From assembly GCF_030166655.1 (NCBI RefSeq), contig NZ_CP126446.1, positions 3,906,001-3,970,000 of the forward strand: a stretch of 64,000 nucleotides of DNA. The letters run 5' to 3'. The stretch is from Pontibacillus chungwhensis (GTDB lineage: Bacteria; Bacillota; Bacilli; Bacillales; BH030062). Shown piece after piece: positions 15,828 to 24,791 of the stretch. The stretch's first letter is position 1, and each line of letters starts with the position of its first letter. A model generated the notes under the pieces. The model was not told the DNA's origin and did no database searches. It saw only the letters and a list, made by a program, of their open reading frames with translations. Made by a program: the position numbers and the translations under genes.

Positions 15828-18713
15828 TTACTTAATTTGTTTGTGTAGCATGTAAACCACTTTCGCTGCTTGTCCGCGATTTGCATTTGCTAATGGGTCA
15901 AAGTCATTCCCATTATACCCTTCCATGATACCAAGCTCTCTGGCAGCATCGATATAGTGGTTAAAGTAATCATTGATTTCATTTTCATCATCGTACATGT
16001 AATCTTCAGTCACTTCATATTCCATACCCATTTTTGCCTCATAGGCTTCAACTAGCATAACAGCCATTTCCTGGCGTGTAATGGAGCGATGAGGAGCAAA
16101 TTTAGTTTCAGATATTCCATCTGTAATACCAACCTGGTAGGCAGCAGCTACTTCATCTGCAAATGTGTCCCCCACATCATCAAATGGAACTTCCATATCT
16201 GTTTCAAACCCAAGTGATCTTACAAGAATGGCTGTAAACTCACCACGTGTGATCTCTCTTGCAGGTTCAAAATGGTTTTCGTCTACTCCTTTTACGACAC
16301 CTTGATCAGCAAGGGCCTGAATTGGTTCATAAGCCCAATGGTCTTTCGGTACATCTTCAAACATAGCTTCTTCGACTGGTTCTTTATCTTCCGTTTCAAA
16401 TTGTTCAGGATACTGATTCACGATCGCACCACTGAATAGTTTAGCCGGCGTAAACATATGACCATATCCACTACGCGCAATTCTCCATGCCGCATCATAA
16501 TCTTCGTCGACGTATTTATCGAACGTCTTCGTCAACTGGTCAACGTGCACTGCCAATCCTTGTGCCAATTTAGCAGATGGAACGCGACCGTCTGTTGCCT
16601 GATCCATAAATAGAGAGAAGTCTTTACGATAGTCATCTAACTCATCAAGGGCTTTTTGTTTCGCTTCTTCATCATCACTGGCTGTTGCCTTTACGTAATC
16701 AACAAAGTAGCCGATATGTGAGCTCCACAGATCTTTAAATTGTTCGCCTGCCTCATCCCCGTAAACAGATCCAATGGCAGAAGCCAATTCTTCTGTATTC
16801 ATAGATAGGGTTTTAACATTGGCATCAAACTCTGGTGCTCCTTCAATGCCGTTTTGCATCGCCTGCTGAGCTAGGGCAAAGTGCTCAGACAGAAGGAAAT
16901 CAAGGCGGGAACGAAGCTCAGCCGCAGGTGTCATCGCTTTCGTTTCGTTATATTCTTCAGGGAACTGGCTTACGATCGCACTAGACAGACCTTTACTGGT
17001 CATATACATGTGTTCCATCGCATTACTCTGAATCATATACGCTTTCTCATAGTCTCCATCAACGAATGCTTCAAATCCATCGATAAGTTGATCCTTATGA
17101 GTTTCAAGCCCTTCAGCAAGACCTTCCGCTTTTAGTTTTCCATCTGTTGCAGTAGAGATGAATTGAGAGAATTCTTCTTTATAGTCAGAAAGGTTATCTA
17201 ATGCCTCCTGCTTGGCTTCTTCGTTGCCTTCACCTGTTGCTGTTACATAATCAACGAAGTAACCAACGTGGTCGCTCCACAGGTCTTTAAATTGTTCGCC
17301 AGCGTCTTCTCCATATACGTTTGTCATGGCCATGGCTAAATCATCTGTGTTTTTGCTAAGCGCTTCAGCAGCCTGGGAGAAGTCTTCGTCCCCGTTTGCT
17401 CCTTTACGCATCGCTGTCATCGCTAAATACACATGCTCAGAGAATAAACGATCAAGGGTTGCGCGAAGTTCAACCGCAGGAGTTGAAACGGTTGGGCCAT
17501 CCATTTCTGTTGTAAATAGATCTGGATATTGCTTCACAATCGCACTGCTAAATAGCTTCGCTGGAGTAAACATGTGGCCATATCCTTCACGGGCGATTTC
17601 CCAAGCTTTGTCATAATCTTCATTTACATACGCATCGAATGTTCCCGTTAGTTGTTTAACGTGTGTTTGAAGACCTTTGGCAAGTCCATCTGCCGGCACG
17701 CCACCATCTGTTGCTGTACTCATAAAGGAAGAAAAGTCTTCACGATATTCATCCAGCTCATCTAACGCGTCCTGACGTGCTTCTTCATCTTGTTCCCCTG
17801 TTGCCACCACGTAATTAACGAAATATTGAATATGAGAACTCCAAAGCTTCTTGAACTTCTCTTCTCCTTTATCTCCATAGACGGAGCCAATGGTCGCAGC
17901 TAGCTCATCTGTGTTCGCATTTAGCGTATTAAGATTTGCCTCAAATTCCGGTGCTCCCTGGATGCCATTTTGCATCGCTTGTTGAGCAAGCGCAAAGTGC
18001 TCAGACAACAAGAAATCTAAATCAGAACGAAGCTGGGCAGCTTTCGTAACTGATTTCGTCGAATTGAACTTGTCAGGATATTGATTCACAATCGCACTTG
18101 AGAGCCCCTTACTCGTCATATACATATGCTCCATGGCTTCACTTTGAGTCTCGTAAGCTGCTTCATAGTCTCCTTCTACAAATTCGTTAAAGCCTCTGAT
18201 TAGCTGATCTTTATGCGTTTCTAACCCTTCAGCTAATGCCTCAGCTTTAAGCTGTCCATTGGTAGCGTTTGAAATAAACGTAGAGAATTCTTCTTTATAA
18301 TCAGAAAGGTTAGCAAGCGCTTCTTCTTTCGCATCTTCATCCTCAGCAGCCGTAGCCTTTACATAATCTACGAAGTACCCAACGTGATCACTCCATAATT
18401 GATTGAACTTCTCACCGGCGTTCACTCCATAAACACTGGCCATCGCCATTGTTAAATCTTCTGTATTTCCATTTAAAGCTTCTGCAGCTTCTTCAAAGTC
18501 AGGGTCTCCGTTTGCCCCTTTCCTCATCGCTGTCATCGCTAAGTACACATGCTCAGAGAACAGTTTATCAAGCGTTGCTCTAAGCTCAACCGCTTCCGTT
18601 TGTACTGTTGGCTTCATCACTTTCTCTCCGTGATTGTCTGCAAATGTAATGCTACTTGGAATAAGCAAAGAAGCACTTAACGCCCCTGCTGTTACAACTC
18701 GTTTAATATTCAA
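15828..18713 (-). CDS. S-layer-homology surface protein with four histidine-bearing helical modules
   Basis: The 961-residue exported protein has a signal peptide (about 1-25, ending ITFADN). Four ~175-residue modules alternate as A1 (41-216), B1 (225-400), A2 (412-587) and B2 (596-772), followed by three SLH domains (about 784-835, 844-890, 908-960) that tie it to the cell wall. A1 and A2, and B1 and B2, are 371-372 residues apart, so an A-B pair was duplicated. Each module has four histidines at equivalent places: SEH, SxH before the YFVxYV helix, THxxQL or its variant, and a HM motif. The composition is acidic, as in halophile surface proteins. I do not know the module's family; metal or haem binding is only suggested by the histidines. 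The TTG start has GGGAGGT upstream. Confidence 0.85.
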   Translation of the reverse strand: MNIKRVVTAGALSASLLIPSSITFADNHGEKVMKPTVQTEAVELRATLDKLFSEHVYLAMTAMRKGANGDPDFEEAAEALNGNTEDLTMAMASVYGVNAGEKFNQLWSDHVGYFVDYVKATAAEDEDAKEEALANLSDYKEEFSTFISNATNGQLKAEALAEGLETHKDQLIRGFNEFVEGDYEAAYETQSEAMEHMYMTSKGLSSAIVNQYPDKFNSTKSVTKAAQLRSDLDFLLSEHFALAQQAMQNGIQGAPEFEANLNTLNANTDELAATIGSVYGDKGEEKFKKLWSSHIQYFVNYVVATGEQDEEARQDALDELDEYREDFSSFMSTATDGGVPADGLAKGLQTHVKQLTGTFDAYVNEDYDKAWEIAREGYGHMFTPAKLFSSAIVKQYPDLFTTEMDGPTVSTPAVELRATLDRLFSEHVYLAMTAMRKGANGDEDFSQAAEALSKNTDDLAMAMTNVYGEDAGEQFKDLWSDHVGYFVDYVTATGEGNEEAKQEALDNLSDYKEEFSQFISTATDGKLKAEGLAEGLETHKDQLIDGFEAFVDGDYEKAYMIQSNAMEHMYMTSKGLSSAIVSQFPEEYNETKAMTPAAELRSRLDFLLSEHFALAQQAMQNGIEGAPEFDANVKTLSMNTEELASAIGSVYGDEAGEQFKDLWSSHIGYFVDYVKATASDDEEAKQKALDELDDYRKDFSLFMDQATDGRVPSAKLAQGLAVHVDQLTKTFDKYVDEDYDAAWRIARSGYGHMFTPAKLFSGAIVNQYPEQFETEDKEPVEEAMFEDVPKDHWAYEPIQALADQGVVKGVDENHFEPAREITRGEFTAILVRSLGFETDMEVPFDDVGDTFADEVAAAYQVGITDGISETKFAPHRSITRQEMAVMLVEAYEAKMGMEYEVTEDYMYDDENEINDYFNHYIDAARELGIMEGYNGNDFDPLANANRGQAAKVVYMLHKQIK

Positions 18714-18832
18714 TAAATAACCTCCCTAATGTTTTGCCACCGCCGAACGCTGTTGAAATATGTATAAAATCTGTGCTGAAATAAGCATTAAATAATGACC
18801 ATGACTTAGGTCTTATTCCTCTCTGAAGAATA

Positions 18833-18847
18833 TTTAAACGCTTTCAA
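18833..18847 (-). promoter_or_regulatory. Candidate cre (CcpA) site upstream of the surface-protein gene
   Basis: On the minus strand TTGAAAGCGTTTAAA matches the cre consensus WTGNAARCGNWWWCA at 14 of 15 positions (the C near the end is A). It lies about 120 bases upstream of the surface-protein start, in a 200-base intergenic stretch with no gene. Confidence 0.5.
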
Positions 18848-18911
18848 ACCGATTGAACTCAAAAATCTTGCATTTGAGATATACTTTTATAGATTCTTGA
18901 CGGAATCAGGC

Positions 18912-18945
18912 AAAAAAAAAGAATGGGTTGAATTAATCAACCCAT
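18912..18945 (-). terminator. Terminator of the glutamate dehydrogenase gene
   Basis: On the minus strand ATGGGTTGA and TCAACCCAT pair around TTAAT and are followed by a run of nine T. The stem overlaps the last codons of the gene. Confidence 0.88.
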
Positions 18946-20165
18946 CCACGTGCGTACATCGCATCACCTAACCGCTTCACTGCTAAGTAGAAGGCAGCGT
19001 GGCGCATACTTTTATCAATATCTTCTTTCATATCATAAACTTCCTGGAACGCAATAGACATGTCTTTATCTAAGCGCTCGTTAACGACTTCTTTCGCCCA
19101 GTGGTCGTGCATATCGTTTTGCATCCATTCAAATGCAGAAACCATCACGCCACCTGAGTTACAAAGAATATCCGGGATGACGAACACCCCGTTTTCTGCC
19201 AGGATATCGTCGCCTTCTTCCGTTGTTGGACCGTTTGCTGCTTCAGCTACAATCTTGGCTTTAATCTTCGGTGCTGTGTCTTTCGTTAACTGGTTTTCAA
19301 GCGCCGCGGGTATGAAGATGTCACACTCGACATCAAAGATCTCTGTTGGATCTTTCTCGTCTGTATACCCTTTTAACGTTTCATTTTCTTCCATATACTC
19401 TAGCATATCCGGAATGTCTAAACCGCTCTCATCATAGACGAGCGTATCCACATCGGCGATAGCCGTCACCTTCATCCCTTTTTCGTAAAGAGATTTGGCT
19501 GTAACCGAACCTACATTGCCGAAGCCTTGAATAGCTACTGTGGACTCTTCCGCATCCATATCTAACTTCTTCAGCGCTTCTAATATGTTAATGACCACGC
19601 CACGGCCTGTTGCCTCTACGCGACCTTCAGAACCACCAACAACTGGAGGTTTCCCTGTGATGAAACCAGGAATATTGCGGCCTCTTAATTTGAAGAACTC
19701 ATCCATCATCCAGCCCATGACACGACCATTCGTGTTCACATCTGGTGCCGGGATATCTTTTTGAGGTCCAATAACCGGTTCGATCTGCTGAACGTATTGG
19801 CGGCTTAGCCGCTGTAGTTCACGTTTTGATAATGTACTTGGGTCAATTTGAACGCCACCTTTGGCCCCTCCAAAAGGAAGTTTTAAAATGGATGTTTTCA
19901 TCGTCATCCACATGGAGAGAGCCACAACTTCTTCTTCACTTACATTTTCGTGAAAGCGAATGCCACCCTTACCAGGACCTAAGAGGTCACTATGAACGGA
20001 GCGAAAACCTGTATAGGTCTCGATCGTTCCGTCGTCTCTTTCAAGAGGAATCGAAATTTTAATGCAGTGCTTGGGTTCCTTTAAGATTTGATAGACAGAA
20101 GGGGATAGATCCAGCTCTTCTACTACCTCGTTGATTTGCTTTTGTAACCAATCTAATGTGCTCAC
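18933..20165 (-). CDS. gudB: Glutamate dehydrogenase (Glu/Leu/Phe/Val dehydrogenase family)
   Basis: This ~410-residue NAD-type dehydrogenase interconverts glutamate and 2-oxoglutarate plus ammonia. Visible features are GGIRFHENVSEEEV, LPFGGAKGGV (active-site Lys region), GPQKDIPAPDVNTNGRVMGW, the Rossmann motif AIQGFGNVGS and AEAANGPTT. Its overall order follows B. subtilis RocG/GudB closely. The frame extends to 20198, but GAAGGAGTGA four bases before GTG 20165 favours a start at STLDWLQ. It may take up glutamate carbon from the peptide and pyroglutamate routes, though it is not in one operon with them. RocG and GudB types cannot be separated by eye. Confidence 0.93.
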   Translation of the reverse strand: MSTLDWLQKQINEVVEELDLSPSVYQILKEPKHCIKISIPLERDDGTIETYTGFRSVHSDLLGPGKGGIRFHENVSEEEVVALSMWMTMKTSILKLPFGGAKGGVQIDPSTLSKRELQRLSRQYVQQIEPVIGPQKDIPAPDVNTNGRVMGWMMDEFFKLRGRNIPGFITGKPPVVGGSEGRVEATGRGVVINILEALKKLDMDAEESTVAIQGFGNVGSVTAKSLYEKGMKVTAIADVDTLVYDESGLDIPDMLEYMEENETLKGYTDEKDPTEIFDVECDIFIPAALENQLTKDTAPKIKAKIVAEAANGPTTEEGDDILAENGVFVIPDILCNSGGVMVSAFEWMQNDMHDHWAKEVVNERLDKDMSIAFQEVYDMKEDIDKSMRHAAFYLAVKRLGDAMYARGWVD

Positions 20166-20228
20166 AGAGTCACTCCTTCGTCTTAGTCTATAAGACATCT
20201 TCCCAAAGCAAGCACTGCCGAAACCAAA

Positions 20229-20681
20229 TTATGGTTTCCTTCTTAAGAAATTAAGGAAGCGCTTCACCATATTCCCCTTCACTTCAGGGCTCGTACCGGT
20301 TACCTCCTCTTGTAAAAAAATCTCCTCTACATCTACAGCGTGCTCATACGTGAGGACAGCTCCGAGGTCAGAATTGGCTTCTCGGTTATTAATTACCGTA
20401 TATTCAAGTCCGTGTTTTAAAGCACTATCTCGGTAGGCCTTATAATAACGGGAACTAATCTTACCATTGAGGAGAAGATGGGCTTTCGGGTTATTCTTCA
20501 TAACCTCCTCCATCTCTATAGCCCCTTTCCCCTTCATAACCTGTCCCTTCGTCAGCGCGAACACGACACGTTCTCGAATGGTACCTAAATAACGCTTCCT
20601 CTCTCCAGGCTTTGTTTCAGGCGTACCATAGATCCCATTTTGTAAATAATCTTCTACTTGTTTATCACTCATCTTGTTCAT
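20229..20681 (-). CDS. yueI: YueI family protein (DUF1694)
   Basis: The ~150-residue protein matches the Bacillus YueI/DUF1694 family, with ERKRYLGTIRERVVFALTKGQ near the start and AHLLLNGKISSRYYKAYRD in the middle. The fold is related to ribosomal L7Ae-like proteins by general appearance (a small alpha/beta protein), but its function is not established. Two in-frame ATG codons (20681, 20672) fit the AAAGGATG signal. The second has the better spacing. It lies 64 bases upstream of gudB on the same strand and may be cotranscribed. Confidence 0.82.
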   Translation of the reverse strand: MNKMSDKQVEDYLQNGIYGTPETKPGERKRYLGTIRERVVFALTKGQVMKGKGAIEMEEVMKNNPKAHLLLNGKISSRYYKAYRDSALKHGLEYTVINNREANSDLGAVLTYEHAVDVEEIFLQEEVTGTSPEVKGNMVKRFLNFLRRKP

Positions 20682-20766
20682 CCTTTATCTGGTGTATCTT
20701 TTTAGAGTCCCCAACACCCCAGGAACCATGTGAATACCTTCACTATAAGAAAAAGAAGACACAAAT

Positions 20767-20797
20767 AAAAGCCCAAACACAAGGTTTGGACTTTTTC
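20767..20797. terminator. Terminator after the aminopeptidase gene
   Basis: AAAGCCCAAAC and GTTTGGACTTT pair with one G-T type mismatch around ACAAG, with A and T tracts on either side. It follows the minus-strand aminopeptidase and precedes yueI. Confidence 0.75.
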
Positions 20798-20805
20798 GTT
20801 ATGCT

Positions 20806-22047
20806 TTATTCAAAATCAATGGCCCAATTTCCGTTTCGGAAAATCGGTTCAGACGTACCATCTTCATAGACCCCATCAATATCCATCTCAGCAGACCCCA
20901 TCATAAAGTCTTCATGGACCATACTCTCATTAACCCCGTGCTTGGCTTTTTCTTCTTCACTCATATCAGAACCGCCTTTTACATTTGTAGGATAAGCGCC
21001 TCCTAAAGCTAAGTGACAAGATGCATTCTCATCATACAACGTGTTAAAGAAGATAAGCTCTGATTGAGAGATCGGAGAATGGTGAGGAACAAGCGCTACT
21101 TCACCTAGATGGCGAGCTCCTTCATCGGTATCAAGAAGAAGTTTTAACGTCTCTTCGCCTTGTTCTGCTTTGAAGTCTACAACTTTTCCATTCTCAAATT
21201 TCAATGTAAAGTTCTCAATTAGATTGCCTGCATAATTCAATGGTTTCGTGCTTGTTACGGTGCCATTGACTCCGTCTTTATGTGGCATTGTGAATACTTC
21301 TTCAGTCGGCATATTCGGATTAAACTTCACCCCGTCTTGAGATTTCGTATCTCCTCCATGCCAAATGTGGTTATCCACTAATTGAAGAGAGAGATCTGTT
21401 CCTGGCCCTTTATATACCAGCTTTTTGTACTGCTTTTCATTCAAGTAAGCACGGGCTTTTCGTAACGTTGCGTTATGCTCTTCCCACGCTGCAATTGGAT
21501 CGTCCTGATCAATTCGTGTGATCTTAAAGATTTGATCCCATAGCTGATCCATCGCTTCTTCTTCTGTAGCACTCGGGTAAATCTTCTTCGCCCAATTTAC
21601 TGTTGGAACAGAGACGATTGACCATGTAATCTTGTCATTCATCACATATTGCTGGTATTCCTTCATGGCTTGGCCGCCTGCTTTGTTGGCTGCTGCCACG
21701 CGATTTGGATCGATGTCTTTCAGTAGATCGGGATTCGGCGCATAGATTGAAAGAACAGAAGCTCCGTCCTTGGCATAACTCATGACCTCGTCTACTTTCC
21801 AACCGGGTACATTCTCTAACACTTCCATGGGAGCATTCTTCATTTTTAAGTACGTTAAATCTTCATCTGACCAACGAACGTGTACATCTTTCGCTCCTGC
21901 CTCGTAAGCTCGCTTGGCAACGATTCTTACAAAATCGGCATTCTCCACGCTCGAATTAATCACTAACGCTTGGCCTTCTTGTAAATTAACCCCTGTATGT
22001 ATAGCAAGATCTGCATACTTTTGTAGCTGTTGTTCCGTTGGTTTCAT
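20806..22047 (-). CDS. ampS: M29 family metallo-aminopeptidase
   Basis: The 413-residue product is an AmpS/PepS/AmpT-type aminopeptidase (M29 clan), a cytoplasmic dimetal enzyme that trims N-terminal residues from peptides. The N-terminus LQKYADLAIHTGVNLQEGQ, the middle KGPGTDLSLQL and NMPTEEVFTMPHKDGVNG, and the metal-ligand region LGEVALVPHHSPISQS with HLALGGAYP are typical. GGAGGGAAA precedes ATG 22047. It is a single gene between two terminators. With Pcp it adds to the peptide-degrading capacity seen in this window. Confidence 0.92.
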   Translation of the reverse strand: MKPTEQQLQKYADLAIHTGVNLQEGQALVINSSVENADFVRIVAKRAYEAGAKDVHVRWSDEDLTYLKMKNAPMEVLENVPGWKVDEVMSYAKDGASVLSIYAPNPDLLKDIDPNRVAAANKAGGQAMKEYQQYVMNDKITWSIVSVPTVNWAKKIYPSATEEEAMDQLWDQIFKITRIDQDDPIAAWEEHNATLRKARAYLNEKQYKKLVYKGPGTDLSLQLVDNHIWHGGDTKSQDGVKFNPNMPTEEVFTMPHKDGVNGTVTSTKPLNYAGNLIENFTLKFENGKVVDFKAEQGEETLKLLLDTDEGARHLGEVALVPHHSPISQSELIFFNTLYDENASCHLALGGAYPTNVKGGSDMSEEEKAKHGVNESMVHEDFMMGSAEMDIDGVYEDGTSEPIFRNGNWAIDFE

Positions 22048-22105
22048 GGTTCATTTCCCTCCATAATCCTTTTCTTTTTTCTATTTTCTTATTATTTCAT
22101 ATTTT

Positions 22106-22146
22106 CAAAACCTTGCCTAGTCAAAGAGATAGAGGCAAGGTTTTAG
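22106..22146 (-). terminator. Probable terminator of the photolyase gene
   Basis: CAAAACCTTGCCT and GGCAAGGTTTTAG are complementary over 11-12 bp with a 14-base loop. The T-tract on the minus strand is short (TTTTGAAAAT), so it may be a weak terminator. Confidence 0.6.
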
Positions 22147-22175
22147 GAGTAGAAATTGCAAAAGTGAGTCTGCCT

Positions 22176-23615
22176 TCATGAATCTTTGCGCTGTTCAAAT
22201 ACTTCGATCGCACGCTTTCGCATCGTTTTATGATCAACGCTTGGTTCTGGATAATCTTCCCCTATTTTACAGTTGTACTGGTTTTGTTCTTCATCCGACA
22301 TTTTGGATGGTTCATGAATATATTTCTTCGGAACATCTTTTAGTTCAGGAAGGTAGGATCTGATAAATGTTCCTTCTGGGTCAAACCGTTCAGATTGTCT
22401 GGTTGGATTGAATACGCGGAAATAAGGGACAGCATCTGTTCCAGTTGAGGCCGCCCATTGCCAGCCGCCAATATTTGAGGAAGCATCATAATCAATGAGG
22501 CATTCTTCGAAATATCGTTCCCCTTTTCTCCAGTCCATCAAATAGTCCTTTGTCAGGAATGAAGCCACGACCATCCTTAGACGATTGTGCATCCACCCGA
22601 TGGTATTCAACTGACGCATAGCCGCGTCCACAATCGGATATCCGGTCTGCCCTTGCTTCCACTTCTCAAAGTACTCTTCATCCTGGTTCCAATCAATTCC
22701 CTGGTATTGATCGCTGACTTCTTCGTCCTTGCTGTTTGGATAAATATAATAAATCATATTATAAAAATCCCGCCAGGCAATTTCAGAGATATACGTCTCA
22801 AGCCCTTTCGACTCTCCGTTATCTTCTTTAATCTCCATGGCTTTGTGATAGACGGTCCGCGGGGAAAGGACGCCATTTTTCAAATAAGGAGAAATCATAC
22901 TCGTAGCATTCTTCGATGGGAAGTCTCGATTTTCTTCATAGTGATGGACTTTATGATGGAGAAAATGAGCCAACCGCCCAACAGCTGATCGTTCCCCTAT
23001 GTGATTCCATTCTTTCGTGCATTTGGAGAGGAGGTCTCGAAAGGCTTTCTCCCCTCTCTTGAATTGATCGGTATAATCTGCCCCAAGTTCAGAAAGCTTC
23101 TGCTTATCAACCCTGAATACGGCGGGCTTTTCTAATGAGGACCACATCCGATAATAGGGGGTGAAAACCTTGTAATAGCCCCCATCTTTTTTATGAACTT
23201 CTTCAGCCCCATGTATATGGGCATCAACAAAGCTCTCTACATCTATGCCTTGAGCTTCGAGCCACTTGTTTACTTTCTGATCCCGTTCTCTTCCAAAGCC
23301 TACTTCGTCTTTATTATAAAAAACAGAACGGATCGCAAAGTCTTGGTCTAGTAAGTGTTGAAAGGCTTCTTCTACTTCCCCTGTTATAAAGTGGATAGGG
23401 AAGTCATATTCTGCTGCGTGGTTGATTAGATCCTCAAGCGTTCGGAAGAAATAATCATGGCGAACCGTGAACGATTCATTAAGCGATGGGTGTATATGAA
23501 ACAATCCGAGTACTTTAGCTCTGGATTGTTCAGCATCTTTTAAAGCATAATACAACGCCTTATGATCACTCAGGCGTAGATCTTGCCGAAACCAAACGAT
23601 GTTCACCTTTTGCAT
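22176..23615 (-). CDS. phr: Deoxyribodipyrimidine photolyase
   Basis: The 479-residue flavoprotein repairs cyclobutane pyrimidine dimers with light. The N-terminal photolyase domain starts VNIVWFRQDLRLSDHKAL. The C-terminal FAD-binding domain shows EIAWRDFYNMIYY, GQTGYPIVDAAMRQL, GWMHNRLRMVVASFL and GGWQWAASTGTDAVPYFRVFNP, the class I photolyase motifs with the FAD-contacting Asn-Arg pair and the electron-transfer tryptophans. AGGAGGAGGTG lies before ATG 23615. It is monocistronic. The RudS-like gene at 4.4 kb, linked to near-UV physiology, is in the same window but not adjacent. Confidence 0.95.
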   Translation of the reverse strand: MQKVNIVWFRQDLRLSDHKALYYALKDAEQSRAKVLGLFHIHPSLNESFTVRHDYFFRTLEDLINHAAEYDFPIHFITGEVEEAFQHLLDQDFAIRSVFYNKDEVGFGRERDQKVNKWLEAQGIDVESFVDAHIHGAEEVHKKDGGYYKVFTPYYRMWSSLEKPAVFRVDKQKLSELGADYTDQFKRGEKAFRDLLSKCTKEWNHIGERSAVGRLAHFLHHKVHHYEENRDFPSKNATSMISPYLKNGVLSPRTVYHKAMEIKEDNGESKGLETYISEIAWRDFYNMIYYIYPNSKDEEVSDQYQGIDWNQDEEYFEKWKQGQTGYPIVDAAMRQLNTIGWMHNRLRMVVASFLTKDYLMDWRKGERYFEECLIDYDASSNIGGWQWAASTGTDAVPYFRVFNPTRQSERFDPEGTFIRSYLPELKDVPKKYIHEPSKMSDEEQNQYNCKIGEDYPEPSVDHKTMRKRAIEVFEQRKDS

Positions 23616-23704
23616 AAGGCACCTCCTCCTTCATTCTATACCCCATCCTACCCAAACCTCACCACACTTATAAACTCTCAATGCGTCCAGAGGCACACCC
23701 CTTC

Positions 23705-23798
23705 GGTGCCTGACACCCTTTAGCGAAATAAAGGAGTAAAGGAGTAAAGGGTGTCTGACACCTTATGACTCGCTAAAGCAATAAAGGGTGTCTGACAC
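23705..23798. repeat. GGTGTCTGACACC palindrome, two and a half copies
   Basis: GGTGCCTGACACCCTTTA (23705-23722) is inverted as TAAAGGGTGTCTGACACC (23745-23762), with one mismatch over 18 bp. A third arm in the same direction as the second lies at 23782-23798. The loop contains a duplicated AAGGAGTAAAGGAGT. It separates phr from the end of the LysR gene. Confidence 0.8.
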
Positions 23799-23807
23799 GT
23801 GGCGGGG

Positions 23808-24686
23808 TTATTTGTGAGATTGTATGAGGTTATAGAAGACGGTGGTGGCTTTGGTGTGCATAGGTTTCTGGCGCAGGAGGATAGAGAAGCTTCGTTTTAA
23901 GGTGGCTTTTGGCAAATCAATGACCTCTAAGGTTTCCATAGCCATCTCTTTACGGATCGTCCACAGTGATAGGAATGTGAGACCTAGTCCTGCCTCCACC
24001 GATTCTTTTATAATTTGGGTGCTTCCAAACTCCATTCGCTCTGTTGGGTCAATTTCTACATTTTCAAACATGCGCTCGGTTGCCTCCCGAGTTCCTGATC
24101 CCTTCTCTCTTGTAATCCACATCGCTTGCTCTAAATCATGTACCGTAACTTCTTCTTTTTGTACTAGTGGGTGGTCGTGTGAAGCTACAATCTTCATTTC
24201 ATCATCAGCAAACGGATGCACATCAATAGAAGGCTCTTCCACCTCTCCTTCAACAATCCCAATATCAAGCGCCATGTCTGCTACCTGTTTAGCGATATCC
24301 TGAGTATTTCCTATCGTAATCTTAGGGTGAATCGACGGATACTCTTTTCGCATTTGTGCAATAATGCGTGGTAACACATATTCCCCGTACGTATAGCTTG
24401 CTCCAATGGAAAGCTCTCCTTTGGGCTCATTATATAATTCATGAATTAAATGATGCATCGTCTCCTGATGCCCAATCATCTGCTTGGCGTGCTCATAGAC
24501 GATCTCGCCTGCTTTAGTCAGAACCATTTTCTTATAGGTTCGATCTAACAACTTAACGCCCATCTTGGACTCTAATGATTTAATGTATTGGCTTACAGCT
24601 GGCTGGGTCATGTAAAGGTGTTCCGCTGCTTTCGAAAATCCCTGTTGCTCGACTACGGTAATAAATACTTTATACATATCATTCAT
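23808..24686 (-). CDS. LysR family transcriptional regulator (CysL-like)
   Basis: The ~292-residue regulator has an N-terminal winged helix (FITVVEQQGFSKAAEHLYMT, QPAVSQYIKSLE) and a periplasmic-binding-like effector domain from about residue 90. The middle LSIGASYTYGEYVLP is typical of the CysL/YwfK/YeiE branch, which often governs sulfur or sulfite genes. It is divergent from a YeiH-type exporter and a TTATAAG palindrome lies between them, so control of that exporter and autoregulation are likely. Start ATG 24686 is preferred over GTG 24695, because GAGGTG sits 6 bases before it. Confidence 0.9.
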   Translation of the reverse strand: MNDMYKVFITVVEQQGFSKAAEHLYMTQPAVSQYIKSLESKMGVKLLDRTYKKMVLTKAGEIVYEHAKQMIGHQETMHHLIHELYNEPKGELSIGASYTYGEYVLPRIIAQMRKEYPSIHPKITIGNTQDIAKQVADMALDIGIVEGEVEEPSIDVHPFADDEMKIVASHDHPLVQKEEVTVHDLEQAMWITREKGSGTREATERMFENVEIDPTERMEFGSTQIIKESVEAGLGLTFLSLWTIRKEMAMETLEVIDLPKATLKRSFSILLRQKPMHTKATTVFYNLIQSHK

Positions 24687-24701
24687 TTTAAACACCTCGC
24701 A

Positions 24702-24721
24702 TTATAAGCGATTACTTATAA
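24702..24721. promoter_or_regulatory. Candidate LysR-type operator
   Basis: TTATAAG (24702-24708) and CTTATAA (24715-24721) form a perfect inverted repeat with a 6-base spacer. It has the T-N11-A form of LysR boxes and lies 16 bases before the LysR start. A further half site CTTATAG lies near 24747 toward the exporter. Confidence 0.55.
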
Positions 24722-24791
24722 CCTATATTATTATGATTTATTTCACTTATAGACCTACCAAGCGTAACATAAATCAACGGAGGTGCACGTT

